DNA of 64,000 nt from assembly GCA_004352715.1 (NCBI GenBank), contig SCFE01000001.1, positions 3,876,088 through 3,940,087 on the forward strand, given 5' to 3'. Of the stretch, positions 23,498-35,544 are shown piece by piece; position 1 is the first letter of the stretch; every line of letters begins with the position of its first letter. This DNA comes from Hofstenia miamia (taxonomy: Eukaryota; Xenacoelomorpha; Acoela). The position numbers were made by a program, and so were the translations under genes. Under the pieces are notes generated by a model, which was not told the DNA's origin, did not search any database, and saw nothing but the letters and a program-made list of their open reading frames with translations.

Positions 23498-26400
23498 TTA
23501 AGTATTCGAACCCTTGAAATAAATTCCCCGTTGGAACTCATTGGCATCTCCTCTGGCAGCAGTATTCTTTGCATGACTAAAACACAAACATTAATATAGA
23601 CACGTGCCCATATAATATATGCAGCCCTAGATTAACCATCAAGCAAAATAACCGCATGCTTATGACATCAAATGCACGACAGAAAAAATTTAAAAGCAAA
23701 AGATTCAATTAAACGAATAATTCAAGTTGGTTAAACAACTCAAACATTAATGTTGGTTTTGAAACTGAAATATATTTTAACATAGTATTCTTTCTCAAGT
23801 ATAACCTTAAACATTTCTATAAATTTTTGAGTTTTAACTATTGCCAAAAAAACTTGTAAAATTGTCATAACAATTTTATCAAAATTTTGAAATTTTTGCT
23901 TCTTGAGACATCACTTACTAATTACATAGACGCGTTGATGATGTTGATGTCGAGGGATAGTAGCGTAAAAAAGTGCCTGGTGGTAACTTCACAAACTTCA
24001 AATGGGGTTGGACGATCTGTATGGCACCCTCATTTGAAAATCCCACCAAACTCCAAGTTTTCTTGGGAGTTCTCCATGTGTGTACCTTGCACTATTCTAA
24101 TCGCTTCAATATGTCTCTGTTGAGAATAGATTTTTCAGCTGCTTCCTCACTTTTTCCTCAAATACTAACAGACTGTTTTATAGCTGAAACTGACCATTAC
24201 TCAAATCTTGTTGTACCTCCCGAGTTTTCATGTGAGCATAAATATTGAAAGACGCCTCAAGGAATTATTTGCTCGTGCCGTGGTTTTACGAAGATGTCCT
24301 GGAATTTATTTGGCAGAAATTATCAATTCATTTTATAATTGGTGACTATACTTGCAACTGAAGACTTTGGGTAATAATGCATTTTGTGTCAAGAGTGCGA
24401 CAAAATAGCTCTACCTGCCCAGCACTAGCACACATGCCTTTCACTTCAAAGTAAAGATGATCACAAGAAAATACTGTCTAGGCAAGACATCCCAAGAAAT
24501 TGGCATCGTTGACCAACGCTGTTTGGTTAAAGATGTTATATTTTCATTCTCTTTCAAACTGGTTGTTGAAATCAGAAAAATCAATCGAAAAATTGAACAG
24601 AGGAAAAATCACTCGAAAAATTGAACAGAGGAAAAATCAATCGAAAAATTGAACAGAGGAAAAATTAATCGAAAAATTGAACAGAGGAAAAATCAATCGA
24701 AAAATTGAACAGAGGAAAAATCAATCGAAATTACGACTGCTTACAAACTAGATAATGAAAAGAATCTTCAATTTACCAAAAAATCTTTTGCACCCCCGCT
24801 CAAAAAATCACTAATAAAATAGTAGAGGAATTGCTAATACTAAAGATAGATATTATGTTTTATTAAGAGGAAATATTAAACACATGTCATTGTTTTTTCT
24901 AATTAATTGCTATAAAAGATAGAACAGATGCGCGAATATTTTTACTTTTAGTATTTAAAAATATTATTATTTAAAATTATATTCGCATTAATGAAAGTCG
25001 TTCTGAATTAGATTGCCCTACGGACCACCAAAATATCACCGTGGACTCCAAATCGCTATTTTTTGTGTGGACCACTGCTCTAGATTAACAATTGAAATCA
25101 ATGTAATACCTAAGTTTAAGTGAAATCGTGTCAATCGAAAAATACTCACTTGCTTCGATATCCAGAAGAACTAGCTCTATTCTGAAATGAACTTGAATCT
25201 GATTGTGGACGATGTTTTTTTCTTGGTCTACGATTTGCTGAAGATACACGCATCCTATGAATAGATTAAAATTAAACAATTTATAAAAAGTTACTTCGAA
25301 GAAAAAGATTTAACTGTCTTATTAAACTTAATCATCCTAACAATTCTTCAAAATGTGTATGTTCTCTGTTTTAGTAGATAGGCAACAACAGTAGACAATA
25401 TATATTTATTTTAAATATTACTAAACAAAATTAAAGAAATATACTTAAAAACCACAATTTATTTCTTTGCAAGGTTATCAACTCAGACATCCGTTTTCGA
25501 GTGATGTCGCCAGTAGGGCCAGGCGATATCAAAATTTCGAAGTCGGTTCGGTTTATATCTTTCAAAATACTGCGATATCAGTACGACTGAAAAATCAAAA
25601 GTATATTTGCTAAATATGAGAAAAAATATTATGGTGTATACAGATTACTATATTCTAAATGATCACAAATGAACTTTTTTCTTCAGCACTGATAGTTTTC
25701 AGATATAATGTACACTGTCAATTTCTTGCAAGAAACACTGGCGCCATAGTGTCTTACGCTTTTAATAAGCAAATCCTCTTAATAACTCGTATTCGATTTT
25801 TTGTAAATTAATTTTATAAATGTATCTTGTTTATGGCACACAGAACATCCTCAGATAAAATACCGATCGATTTTTGGCCCTAGTTACCAGCAAATAAACG
25901 CGAACCTTAATATGAACGCAAAGATTTGAGAATGGGTTTCATCTTCAATGTATTGGCCGAAGCTGCAATTTTTGAAAAATATCAAATATGAAGAAAAAGC
26001 CAACAAGTGCATACTACATGCGTAGATTTGAAAAGTCATTCTTAAAAAGTATAACATGCTCAGGTCATTGTCTACAGCGATCAATAAGTCAGGTTATACT
26101 TTTATTCAAAATCGATATAGACCACGCTATTAAAAATAGATTTTAGATCTTGTCGTATTGAATATAAATTTAATGTAGAAATATAGACATAAATACAAAC
26201 GGTTGAAAAGGATGACTGTAAATGTTAGAAACAGCATCTGTGGAAGTTGATTCTAGCTGAAGGTCGTACGTATTTCGAGATTTATCATCTGAGAGTACCT
26301 CAAATGCCTTTTGTAGTAACAGTTTGGTTCTGAAATACTTTGGATGATGTGAAAGGGCTTCCAGTTGAGCTAATTTTGTTTCATAGCACTCTTTAACATT

Positions 26401-27542
26401 AGTAAGAAGAAATTGAGATTTGTCTGTGTTGAACAGACTATAGTAATTTCCAGATTTATTCATTAATTCTCTTAAGAATAGTTCCTAGAATTATTAATTA
26501 CAGTGTAAAAATATTCAAATGCAATTATTAATATATGTAATTTTTATGACAATAAACTGATTGCAATATAGACCTATTTCAGTGCAGAAATACAAGATGC
26601 TTCCAATAGAAGATAATTCCCAATAACAAAAATAGCGTGATTACAATAACTTCAATGTCAGAGTTAGAGTCACATCTTATAATTGCACAGTGACATTATC
26701 TAACAATCAGAATAAATTGATGTTTTTTAATATTCTCATTTTTTAAAAACAATTGCTTGAATTAATGCACAATATTTCAACATGTTCATCATTTCGAAAA
26801 GATCACATACTACATGTACCTAGCGTTCTTTATGTTAAAAGGTTCAAACAAGATGTATCGAAGACTACCTGCTTATAAGTAAACCCTTGATTGCAACCAG
26901 GACTATAGTAATGGACTGTTTTATCAGAATTGATTTCAAGCTCTGTTGTCATTTTAGAAAACCATTGCATGTACTCAACAAGTGTTTGCACAAACTTTAG
27001 AATATACTCCCCATCATTTAAAAGACTTCTTTTACACGTGAAAACAATATTGGCTCCAGTGGTGGTCGTCATGCACTTTTCGAGGATGGCCGTCGAATAT
27101 TTAAATTGCGTTTTCTTATCCAGTTTGAACTGTATTTTGGTACCTGGTAGCTAAATTATAAATAAACTAATTAGACAAAATAACAGAAATAATGAAATAA
27201 ATCGCGAAAAATTCTCATAAAAATATAAATATTCTCAAATTTTCCACTAGCGAAATTCGCAATGTGAAAAATATTTTGACGCATTTGTTTAAAGATGAAA
27301 AATGATAAGTAAATCATAAGGGCATAAACAGCTGATTTTAAGGAATGACATTCTATTTAGAAATAGTATTTCTCCTATGAACATATAAAGATGGTTGCGC
27401 AAATTCAACTTACAAAACGATTTACCAAACACGATGCCATAATGATCATAATGCACTATTTTTAAGTGGCCGCACCCTACATGCCACCTTGTTGCTAAAC
27501 AATCATGTTTCACATCTGAGAGACTAGTGCAAATCATGTTTG
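23498..27542 (-). CDS. gene A: degenerate J-domain protein, five-exon model
   Basis: Exons in transcript order are 27542-27414, 27143-26869, 26484-26201, 25254-25150 and 23576-23498 (stop TAA). All junction phases agree. Donors are GTAAGT, GTAGTC, GTTTGT (weak) and GTGAGT; the last acceptor is TTTGTGTTTTAG. A possible start ATG is at 27537-27535, otherwise upstream exons exist. Exon 3 encodes a J-like fold: GNYYSLFNTDKSQF (helix I), KECYETKLAQLEALSHHPKY (helix II) and QKAFEVLSDDKSRNTYD (helix III). The HPD tripeptide needed to stimulate Hsp70 is HPK. The N-terminal exons (WHVGCGHLKIVHYDHYG; TTTTGANIVFTCKRSL) match nothing I recognise. The tail is basic and Ser-rich (SSANRRPRKKHRPQ). A paralog lies at 43-49 kb. 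An Hsp70-independent J-like role is inference. Confidence 0.65.
24576..24730. repeat. 28-bp tandem repeat, five units
   Basis: TCAATCGAAAAATTGAACAG followed by AGGAAAAA repeats with an exact 28-bp period (starts at 24581, 24609, 24637, 24665, 24693, then a partial at 24721) with one or two substitutions. It lies in an intron of gene A. Units are contiguous, without spacers, so this is a minisatellite. Confidence 0.9.
25010..25081 (-). mobile_element. possible hAT (Charlie-type) terminus
   Basis: Read on the minus strand, the sequence begins CTAGAGCAGTGGTCCACACA. The start CAGTGGTYC and the preceding CTAGAG resemble the terminal inverted repeat and typical target of Charlie-type hAT elements. 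No opposite end was identified. The assignment rests on the terminus alone. Confidence 0.35.
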
Positions 27543-28619
27543 CTGAAAATTTGTCTAAAAATTATTGCGGTTCTCCAACAAAAATAACTTTTAGATGACG
27601 TGTAACTCAATCACAACTGAAATAAAATATTCTGCAATGACTTCGATCAATATATTTTCTGCTATTAGATGTTGAATAAAATCAATTCATAAGTCATACG
27701 AATAGTGTATTTGCTAAATAGCAGTTGTGAAAAAGGATTAATATTATTGGATGCCACATGTCAGATTCAGGCTTTGTAACAAAGAACGTGTCCAACACGC
27801 ACCCTAGTCTCAATGTAGGGAAAATTTTTCAGTTAAAATTTTTGTCAAAATCAATCCTACAAGTATAATTTCGCTAAATATTAGAATTTCCAAACAGTTG
27901 TAATTATCAGACGATGACGGGGTGATTGCGAAATTAACGTACTTTAAGAAAAGAAAAGCCTCAAATATATCAAAGTTGTGCTAAAGCTTGAACAAACAGT
28001 GCAACACAGATATTTATTCCTTTTGTAGCAAAGGCTCCCAACAGCACTGCTGTTAACAGCTGTAAGCTACAGCAAACAGCAAACAGGTGCTGTTTAGAAC
28101 AGCAAATAAAATTAACCCATATTGGCATATTATCTGTGTTGTTCACACACTATCAACAGCCCAACAAAGACGCACAAGAATTCACACCAGTGGTGTAATC
28201 ATTGATAATTGCAGCCCCAAGCAATCAACAAACCTCGTTGAAAGAGGGTAATTCAATTTATCAATTATATTTTATATTTGGATACTCATGAGTATTTATT
28301 CTTTATCGTAATTCACTTCACAATTGTGTTGAGATGTGTACATTTATAAGTAATCATTTCTCACTCTTTATCGTCTTCTAAAATTTTCAAAATATTTACA
28401 AAGCACCGGATACTATAACTAGGAGCAACCACAGGTTCATAAAGCTCACAAAGTCCAATAGGTCCATTTTATGCGAAACTCCGTAACAGAAGTTATTGAA
28501 TTGCAAGGTTCATTAAAAGCAATCGATACAATTGGTTTGTGCAACTACCTAGAATCAAAATCTGGAAGAAATTAGTTCTGCGAATTGAGATTTAAGTCCA
28601 CTGAGCTACATGCTATTAG

Positions 28620-28759
28620 AAAACGAGCAGCCTTTCAAGTGTTAACGCTGAAAGAATCTTCTCAAAGCTGAATAAAATAATGGCAAACAACCAAATTTTT
28701 GCTACCAATAATATCGAGAAGCACTTTGTATCACATTTCAACTATTTATGCAAGTGATT
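28620..28759 (+). pseudogene. hAT transposase C-terminal (dimerisation) fragment
   Basis: The frame ending at a TGA at 28757-28759 reads SLSSVNAERIFSKLNKIMAN followed by NIEKHFVSHFNYLCK. S-x-x-AER-x-FS is the signature of the hAT C-terminal dimerisation domain and includes the catalytic glutamate. Upstream the reading frame is broken and earlier catalytic regions are not recognisable. Confidence 0.65.
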
Positions 28760-29084
28760 TGTATATTATTTACTTGCATTTATGTTTTAATTAACTATTT
28801 TAAGGTACCGTTTTCAGATTCAGTTTTTCGATTTTTAGGCCATAAAAAGTTAAGTTTTTAAGTCCAAAAACAAATTTTATAGGTTCATTTTTAGTTGCCC
28901 TAATTTAACAGAAAATTTGTATAGCGATACAAACAGACGACTTGTTTTGTAGTATAAGTTATCCATTTTAAAATTCACCTTGAAGTTCTGGTTTAGTATA
29001 GTTGTTTTTAATTGTTTCTTTCACAGTACAATGTTTTTCTTTTAAATCTGTTTAAAAATAATGTTATTATTTCTTATCCAGTGG

Positions 29085-29285
29085 TGTACATAATGGGAGT
29101 TATGGTGGAATGTTCTCTATGTCGGTGTTTTTAAACTGACTTTAATTGGTTAAATCAAAAAATTTTCGGTAAAAACTTTTTATAATTTAAGTAGGCAAAT
29201 TCATTTTTAAAGTCTATTTTTTCAATATTTTCACATGATCAAGACTGTAAAAAAATTCAGTGTACGCCCGTGCTCCTATCCATGC
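29085..29285. mobile_element. short MITE, copy 1 (GTACGCCC family)
   Basis: Starts CCAGTGGTGTACATAATGGG and ends TGTACGCCCGTGCTCC. It shares its start, an internal GGAATGTTCTCT and TTTTTTCAATATTTTCA with the element at 47440-47665. The two ends are roughly inverted (CAGTGG.GTACA and TGTACGCCC.TG). It sits inside the hAT fossil of 28.0-29.4 kb and so inserted later. Confidence 0.5.
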
Positions 29286-29444
29286 AACATCAGAGCGTAT
29301 CTACGAATTTTTTATCTATTTAATCTAAGCACTAAGTAAGAAAATATCGAAGCTGTTAACAGCTGCTTTTAACAGCACAAGGATTGCTGTTAGCTGTTAA
29401 CAGCTTTTTTAGCTGTTAATAGCAAAATGCGAAGCCCTGGATAA

Positions 29445-30195
29445 ATAAAAATCAAGATTACAAAATGTTTGAAATTTATAAGTGATATTTGTCCTACACA
29501 AGTCGATATTTTAATATGACATGGAGATGGGATGGGGGCAACCAAAACAAATACAGTAGCGCTAAATATAGGGCTAATTTAAATCGTGAATAGTTCAAAG
29601 AATTCCATAATCCAAAATGAAACATTATCCATGCAAACAAAACACTGTGCAATTAAATGCATGCAGAGGTCCAGCGAGAAAAAACATGATGGGTCCACAA
29701 GCAAAATTGATGTCCCTGCTAGAGTAGCAACTAGGATTGTTTCAGTTTCTTCTCTAAACCTACGTCATATATAGTACAATATTGATAACCCAAATAATAA
29801 TTATCCAAATATACACGACATATACATGAATATTTGATTGTTGGCTTTTATTAAAACACTAGGCGTACTTACAAAGCAATGATAGCATTGTATAATATTT
29901 GAAATTCAAATTCTTGCACCTTTTAGATTTTTGTAAAGTAGGTTAATTTTTATTACCATTTTTTATATAAGCACACGAAGATTCAATAGCATATCTTGAC
30001 ATAAGGCCTTCGACATAATGAATACATTGATAACTTCATGATTTTTTGGGATAATTAGTCTTTAATTGATAAAATTCTAATAAAATCATGACATTAAATT
30101 GTTTGACAGCAGGCAACATTTTAATACATGATCTTGACTACTTACTGAAAAGTATGCTTCTCTAACATCATTTTAATATTTCCTAACCTCGATTT
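29445..30195. other. no gene recognised
   Basis: AT-rich sequence; an open stretch at 29586-29774 has no recognisable motif. Confidence 0.4.
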
Positions 30196-30199
30196 GTTC

Positions 30200-30630
30200 A
30201 AGAGCAGATTAAGATATAAGTATAAGATCATCTGAACGGGTTTTGATGTCCTGCGCTATCATGAAGGAATCGTGAAATAATTGCTCCATTTCATTAAATT
30301 TACGAAAACTATTAGTCTAGGTTGTTTCAACGATTCCAGTTCAACTTTCAAGGCATTCAATTAAATTACAAGTAATTATTTCTAAATCTTCCTGAGTCTG
30401 AATAACTTCATCAGAGTCGTTTGCTTCCAGCTGTATTGTACTTTATCTAATTACAGTATCAGTTACGACTGTCGGTTCTTCCCCGTTGGATGTAGGCTCA
30501 GGAGCTACATTAGTAGAGATAGAAGTTGCATTGCCTGAAAATTGTGAGGAACGTAGAATCTGCCAATTGGCTTTATTTGTTCAGTTTTTTAGATTGTATT
30601 CTATTCTGGCTTCCACTAGGCTGATTCATT
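30200..30630 (-). pseudogene. decayed coding-like fragment, unknown
   Basis: On the minus strand a frame with several stops reads MNQPSGSQNRIQSKKLNK, then (shifted) SSQFSGNATSISTNVAPEPT and TIQLEANDSDEVIQTQEDLE, then KFNEMEQLFHDSFMIAQDIK. The Ser/Thr-rich and then acidic composition is protein-like. I recognise no family; a transposon protein is possible. Confidence 0.3.
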
Positions 30631-31081
30631 TTTGACGTGGTATTAGTAGCATATCAAAATGAAAATTGATAACCTGAAACTGTGCTAAAATAAGAGCAAT
30701 TATGTAAAATCAAACTGAATGCAACTTTAAGATTCATAAAACAGAGAATACCAATTTGAGATTGAGTAGACAACAATTGCGACTTAATACCTAGCGTGGT
30801 CTCCTTTAAGGCATTGGATACAAATAATTTATCGGAAGTTAACACAATTCTCAAGGTTAGAAGTAGAAGTAAATTAAGACTAGAAATCAAGTCATAAATA
30901 GTATATGTCGCAAATGCAGTGGCTGAGACTCCAGAATTCATTTTAAAGAAAACACAAATCACTTAACCAATTCTTATATTGAAAAAAATGTAGAGACAGC
31001 TAGACGAATGATAAATTTAGAAAATAATTGGAAAACAATATATTACAACTGCTAAATATATATATATATATATAATTTGCA

Positions 31082-31522
31082 ATGGACATTATTGAAAGGA
31101 ATTTTACTAATCATGATTTTCTATTTTATAAACGATATGTTGATGATATCTTTGCTGTGTTTAGTAACCAAGATGAAGCAAATAATTTTTTAAAATATTT
31201 AAACAATCAAATGACTGAAATTCAATTTACAATGGAAAATCAAATTGACAACAAACTAATATTTCTAGATACTCAAATTTCAAATCATCATACAACTTTT
31301 TCTTAAAGTTATCACTTAAAAATTACCAACACTGGCTTATACATACCATTTACATCTTATTGTGACAAGAAGTATAAAATCAACAGCGTCAAAGCAATTT
31401 GTAAAAGAATTTATGCTATATCATCTGATTACAAAGTTCTAACATCAGCACTTGACACATTGTACACAGTTTTTGAAAACAATGGTTATCCGCATAAATT
31501 AATTAAGAAAATTATCACTAAA
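31082..31522 (+). pseudogene. Penelope-like reverse transcriptase fragment
   Basis: The frame reads FLFYKRYVDDIFAVFSNQDE with the catalytic YVDD, then NNFLKYLNNQMTEIQFTMEN, KLIFLDTQIS and, past a stop at 31304-31306, TNTGLYIPFTSYCDKKYKIN and VFENNGYPHKLIKKII. The order of YVDD, the IxFTxE block, LxFLDxxI and the NGYP motif is diagnostic for Penelope-like elements. In active elements the stop region is a conserved S-x-Y-R-K-P-T stretch, here lost. The N-terminal reverse transcriptase blocks and the GIY-YIG endonuclease are absent. The fragment stops at a single N (31523). Confidence 0.85.
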
Positions 31523-33043
31523 NTCCTCCTCTATCCAATTTATTTGTCTTTTGCAGAATTTCTTCGTGTGGCCCTTGTTACCACACATTTGGCATTTTAG
31601 ATCTTTTCTTTTTATTTGTTTTATTGTGCCATCTTTCAACTTGATCTTTACTAGATCTTCTCCTGATTTTTTAATTACTTGTTTATTCACTGTTTTAGTG
31701 ATCATAGGTGGCATGCGATTTATTATCGGTTTCCCAATCGTCGATTTCTCATTAATTCTTGCGTTACTTTCCATCGTTATCTGTATTGCGAGTCCTTTTC
31801 TAATCATTCTATCTAACGAATCGTCTGCGTCGCATTTAATTTGGAATTGTGTTCGAATTGCCTCCGGCAAACCTTTACTGATGTGCGCAAACAAGTCATA
31901 TTTCGAATATCGCTGTTCTCTTGAACTAAGTTTCAGCAATCTTTCCACTTGAGACATGTAATTCCTTAAGTCGTCCCTAGTATTCATCTTCATTCCGTTT
32001 AACAACATCCGATACTGGCTCTTAAAGCTCTCATCATCGTAGTACTGCTGGTATTCCCCTATCAACTTTTTATATTCCATTTTTGTTTGGGTTTCCAGCA
32101 CCAAATAATGCTGATAGGCTGCGCCCGACAAGTATAATGGGAATCTCGCTGCCGCTCTTTGTTGCGTTACTTTTCTCTCTTTCATACTCATTTCGAAAAT
32201 TTCCAACCATTCGTTAAATGTTGGTGAGTAATTATCTACTCTTCCCGTGAATTTCGGTAGCACCGCTTTGCATACTGACGTATCATTATCGTCCTCCTCC
32301 GCTAATATTGTGTCTTTGAAAGTTGGTTTAGTTTCAATCGTTTTTTCACAATTGGATTTTACTTGCTTTGTCACATTTTGTACCAACTTTTTTATAAATT
32401 CTTCTTCGTTTTGACATGCTTTGTAGTCGTCCATCGTTAACTCATCTTGTGGTACCGCTGTGTTCAACTCTTGCGGTTTTTCTACTACCACATTCTCTAT
32501 CGTAGTTATTTCGCTCTTTTTTAACTCAGTTAGTCTTATTTCGTCTTTCAAATTGTCAATTTCTAGTTGCTTCATTATGTTTTCTTCTCTTAAGTTCACG
32601 TTTTCTTCGTGTAACTCTGTTATCATCTTCTGCAGACGATCACTTTGTAGTTTTATCTCCTTATTCACCTCGGTTAACTGTTCAATCTGGTTTTGGAACA
32701 AATTCCTTTGCTCGGTTAGTCGGAGACTTGTGTCTTCTTTGATCTCGTCTATTAACCTCTCTTTTTCGTCATGTTTTATCTCGACTTCTTTTACCCTTTC
32801 GATTAACCTTTCAATCTGCTTTGTTAAGTGTTGCCTTTCTTTCGTGTTATTTTCAATTACTTCCATTAACTGCATTGTCGTCAGCTGACTAGTCAACTCT
32901 GCAGGTTGAAGTATTTGCTCAGCTGGGGACTGTTCGCTTTCGTCTAGGGACACATTCACGTCTGGGTTTTCGGGGGTGTTCCTCATCTGAGGAGTTTTCT
33001 GAGTTCTAGCTCTGGTTTTCTGCTTCTTCTTTGAATTAACCAT
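31523..33043 (-). CDS. gag: LTR-retrotransposon Gag polyprotein (partial element)
   Basis: The open frame of about 506 codons from ATG 33041-33043 begins with a basic, Pro-rich segment (MVNSKKKQKTRARTQ). A long coiled coil follows (NTKERQHLTKQIERLIERVK and onward, roughly residues 65-180). The capsid-like domain has LPKFTGRVDNYSPTFNEWLE and SKGLPEAIRTQF. Near the C-terminus is one CCHC zinc knuckle, CQMCGNKGHTKKFC. Gag packages the element RNA into particles; the knuckle binds nucleic acid. Protease and Pol should follow but are absent: the frame breaks at a single N (31523), next to an unrelated Penelope fragment, so the join is suspect. The architecture suggests a Ty3/gypsy-type element. 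The primer binding site lies upstream at 33498-33513. Confidence 0.8.
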
Positions 33044-33337
33044 TTTTCTTTCTTCAGCTTAGGGTATTCTTCTGGTTGTTCACTTTTCCCACTAATTAGA
33101 AGCTCNNNTCGTAAGCTCATTAGTCAATTCTGCTGGTTGAAGTATTTGCTCAGCTGGGGACTGTTCGCTTTCAGCTAGGGACACATTTACGTCTGGGTTT
33201 TCGGGTGTGTTCCTCATCTGAGGAGTTTTCTGGGTTCTAGCTTTGGTTTTCGGTTTTCTTTTCGAATTAACCATTTTTCTTTCTTCAGCTTGGGGTATTC
33301 CTTCTGGTTGTTCACTTTTCCCATTAATTAGAAGCTC
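32877..33337. repeat. 229-bp duplication around an NNN gap
   Basis: The sequence 32877-33105 (start of gag) recurs almost identically at 33109-33337, separated by three N at 33106-33108. The second copy encodes MVNSKRKPKTKARTQ, a near-identical Gag N-terminus, on the same strand. This is most simply an unmerged overlap of two alleles or copies at a gap-filling join, not a real tandem duplication. Confidence 0.75.
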
Positions 33338-33497
33338 TGGTAAGGTGTCAAGTGTTCGTTATTTTTCCTTTTCTAGCTAGGTATCTTTGATAGTTTCCAC
33401 TAATTCCAGTTTTCCAATCCTTTTAGGTTTTCCTCCAATTCAGGTGATTCAAAAAGAAATTTTTCTTCTCCTGAATCTTCCTTTGCGCTGTTGAGCG

Positions 33498-33513
33498 CCT
33501 GTCATGGTCGCCA
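33498..33513 (-). other. retroelement primer binding site
   Basis: On the minus strand TGGCGACCATGACAGG lies directly after an LTR-like end, ...GGGATTCTACA. TGGCGACC is the usual start of a primer binding site complementary to a tRNA 3' end; the variant with GTGACA after it is used for tRNA-Arg in some gypsy elements. It precedes the gag start by about 220-450 bp, as expected. Confidence 0.65.
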
Positions 33514-34350
33514 TGTAGAATCCCGCCAACCTCTATACTATGAATTATTAGCTCAATTTAGGAGCTGCTATAACCTTTATTCCCTCCTCTGATAGTACGG
33601 TAGGTGACAGACTCCATTCTCCATCTCTCTTCTTTCAGTTCTTTTGTTCAGCCGTTAAATAACTATATTATTATCTGATCAACTAAAATTGATACAAACC
33701 TAACTACTATTACTTTAGATCCAAGACACGAGACGGAGGGTACAAAGTACAGGGTACGCTTACCCGACCTGCAGCAAAGCACAAAAGAGGAATTGAAGAA
33801 TTACGCTATCACGAGTATTTCCATGCGATACTGGCACATCAATAGAGACACCAACCACAACTTAGATGACTCAATGTAATGGAATAGTGTGTACGAATAC
33901 AATGGTGATAATGTGTGATACCTTACTAATTTAATGTATTGATTGTTCTTGTTATCGATAAGTTTGTCTAATAAAGGAATCTCGCAACCGTGATGCATTA
34001 GCTTGTTATGAGTTCGTACATATAAATAACTACATGTGGGCCTAGAGTACATGTGAACAATCAATACGGCCACAGTGAAATGAATGAATTGATAGTCCGT
34101 CAATCTACTAGTAATTATATGTAATAAACAACATCCAAGATGATGCAAATAGATCTTGTGATTTCCTATGTTCCCTGATGTAAACAGATGTAATATCATA
34201 ATGTAATAAAAGGTGTAATATGAACAACGAATGATAGGAAAGCTAATACGAGTAAAAGCCCCTATTCCTACACCTAACCTAAGAGCCTCTCGGGTAAGCA
34301 CCAGCTATACACTGCACCCGTTAACTGGATTCGTGAACCACCGTCTAGAA
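33514..34350 (-). repeat. probable 5' LTR (outer boundary uncertain)
   Basis: The inner boundary is set by the primer binding site at 33513: the minus-strand LTR ends TTCTACA. A poly(A) signal, AATAAA, lies at about 33572-33577 on the minus strand, 60 bp inside. The outer boundary could not be fixed because the second LTR is not in the window; TA-rich unique-looking sequence reaches a 1000-N gap at 34512. The end given is a guess. Confidence 0.4.
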
Positions 34351-34511
34351 TACCTGAGAGCTCGAACGTTTAGCTTTCCATTGTATTAAGTAAAATAACC
34401 TGATACAAAAAACATAAAGTAAATCCAGTAAATTAGATTCATCAACAAACTGATCAACTACACACTTTTTATAGTAAAAGAATTAACAACAATCAAATAT
34501 TTAACTAGTAC

Positions 34512-35511
34512 NNNNNNNNNNNNNNNNNNNNNNNNNNNNNNNNNNNNNNNNNNNNNNNNNNNNNNNNNNNNNNNNNNNNNNNNNNNNNNNNNNNNNNNNN
34601 NNNNNNNNNNNNNNNNNNNNNNNNNNNNNNNNNNNNNNNNNNNNNNNNNNNNNNNNNNNNNNNNNNNNNNNNNNNNNNNNNNNNNNNNNNNNNNNNNNNN
34701 NNNNNNNNNNNNNNNNNNNNNNNNNNNNNNNNNNNNNNNNNNNNNNNNNNNNNNNNNNNNNNNNNNNNNNNNNNNNNNNNNNNNNNNNNNNNNNNNNNNN
34801 NNNNNNNNNNNNNNNNNNNNNNNNNNNNNNNNNNNNNNNNNNNNNNNNNNNNNNNNNNNNNNNNNNNNNNNNNNNNNNNNNNNNNNNNNNNNNNNNNNNN
34901 NNNNNNNNNNNNNNNNNNNNNNNNNNNNNNNNNNNNNNNNNNNNNNNNNNNNNNNNNNNNNNNNNNNNNNNNNNNNNNNNNNNNNNNNNNNNNNNNNNNN
35001 NNNNNNNNNNNNNNNNNNNNNNNNNNNNNNNNNNNNNNNNNNNNNNNNNNNNNNNNNNNNNNNNNNNNNNNNNNNNNNNNNNNNNNNNNNNNNNNNNNNN
35101 NNNNNNNNNNNNNNNNNNNNNNNNNNNNNNNNNNNNNNNNNNNNNNNNNNNNNNNNNNNNNNNNNNNNNNNNNNNNNNNNNNNNNNNNNNNNNNNNNNNN
35201 NNNNNNNNNNNNNNNNNNNNNNNNNNNNNNNNNNNNNNNNNNNNNNNNNNNNNNNNNNNNNNNNNNNNNNNNNNNNNNNNNNNNNNNNNNNNNNNNNNNN
35301 NNNNNNNNNNNNNNNNNNNNNNNNNNNNNNNNNNNNNNNNNNNNNNNNNNNNNNNNNNNNNNNNNNNNNNNNNNNNNNNNNNNNNNNNNNNNNNNNNNNN
35401 NNNNNNNNNNNNNNNNNNNNNNNNNNNNNNNNNNNNNNNNNNNNNNNNNNNNNNNNNNNNNNNNNNNNNNNNNNNNNNNNNNNNNNNNNNNNNNNNNNNN
35501 NNNNNNNNNNN
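34512..35511. other. assembly gap (1000 N)
   Basis: Exactly 1000 undetermined bases. A (TA)n run and a tandem satellite abut the right edge. Confidence 0.95.
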
Positions 35512-35544
35512 TAAACTACTATATATATATATATATATATATAA

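Larger units (their letters stand above)
28020..29440 (+). mobile_element. hAT fossil with AACAGC-rich ends
   Basis: The left end (CAAAGGCTCCCAACAGCACT, from 28029) and the right end (complement of CAGGGCTTCGCATTTTGCTA, ending 29439) are both hAT-like. Both are followed inward by clustered TGTTAACAGC/GCTGTTAACAG copies, the subterminal repeats many hAT elements carry. Between them lies a remnant of a transposase C-terminus. The 8-bp flanks (ttttgtag and gataaata) do not match, so either the boundaries are off by some bases or the flanks have decayed. Confidence 0.6.

Noticed and set aside
24576-24730. CRISPR-like array
   Set aside because: The 28-bp units are contiguous with no unique spacers, and the DNA is eukaryotic; it is a minisatellite.
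30654-30962. 102-codon minus-strand frame
   Set aside because: Leucine-rich low-complexity translation of AT-rich DNA without motif, overlapping nothing supported.
31551-32888. Hydrophobic plus-strand frames opposite gag
   Set aside because: Antisense shadows of the coiled-coil Gag coding sequence; the minus frame has the zinc knuckle and the primer binding site.
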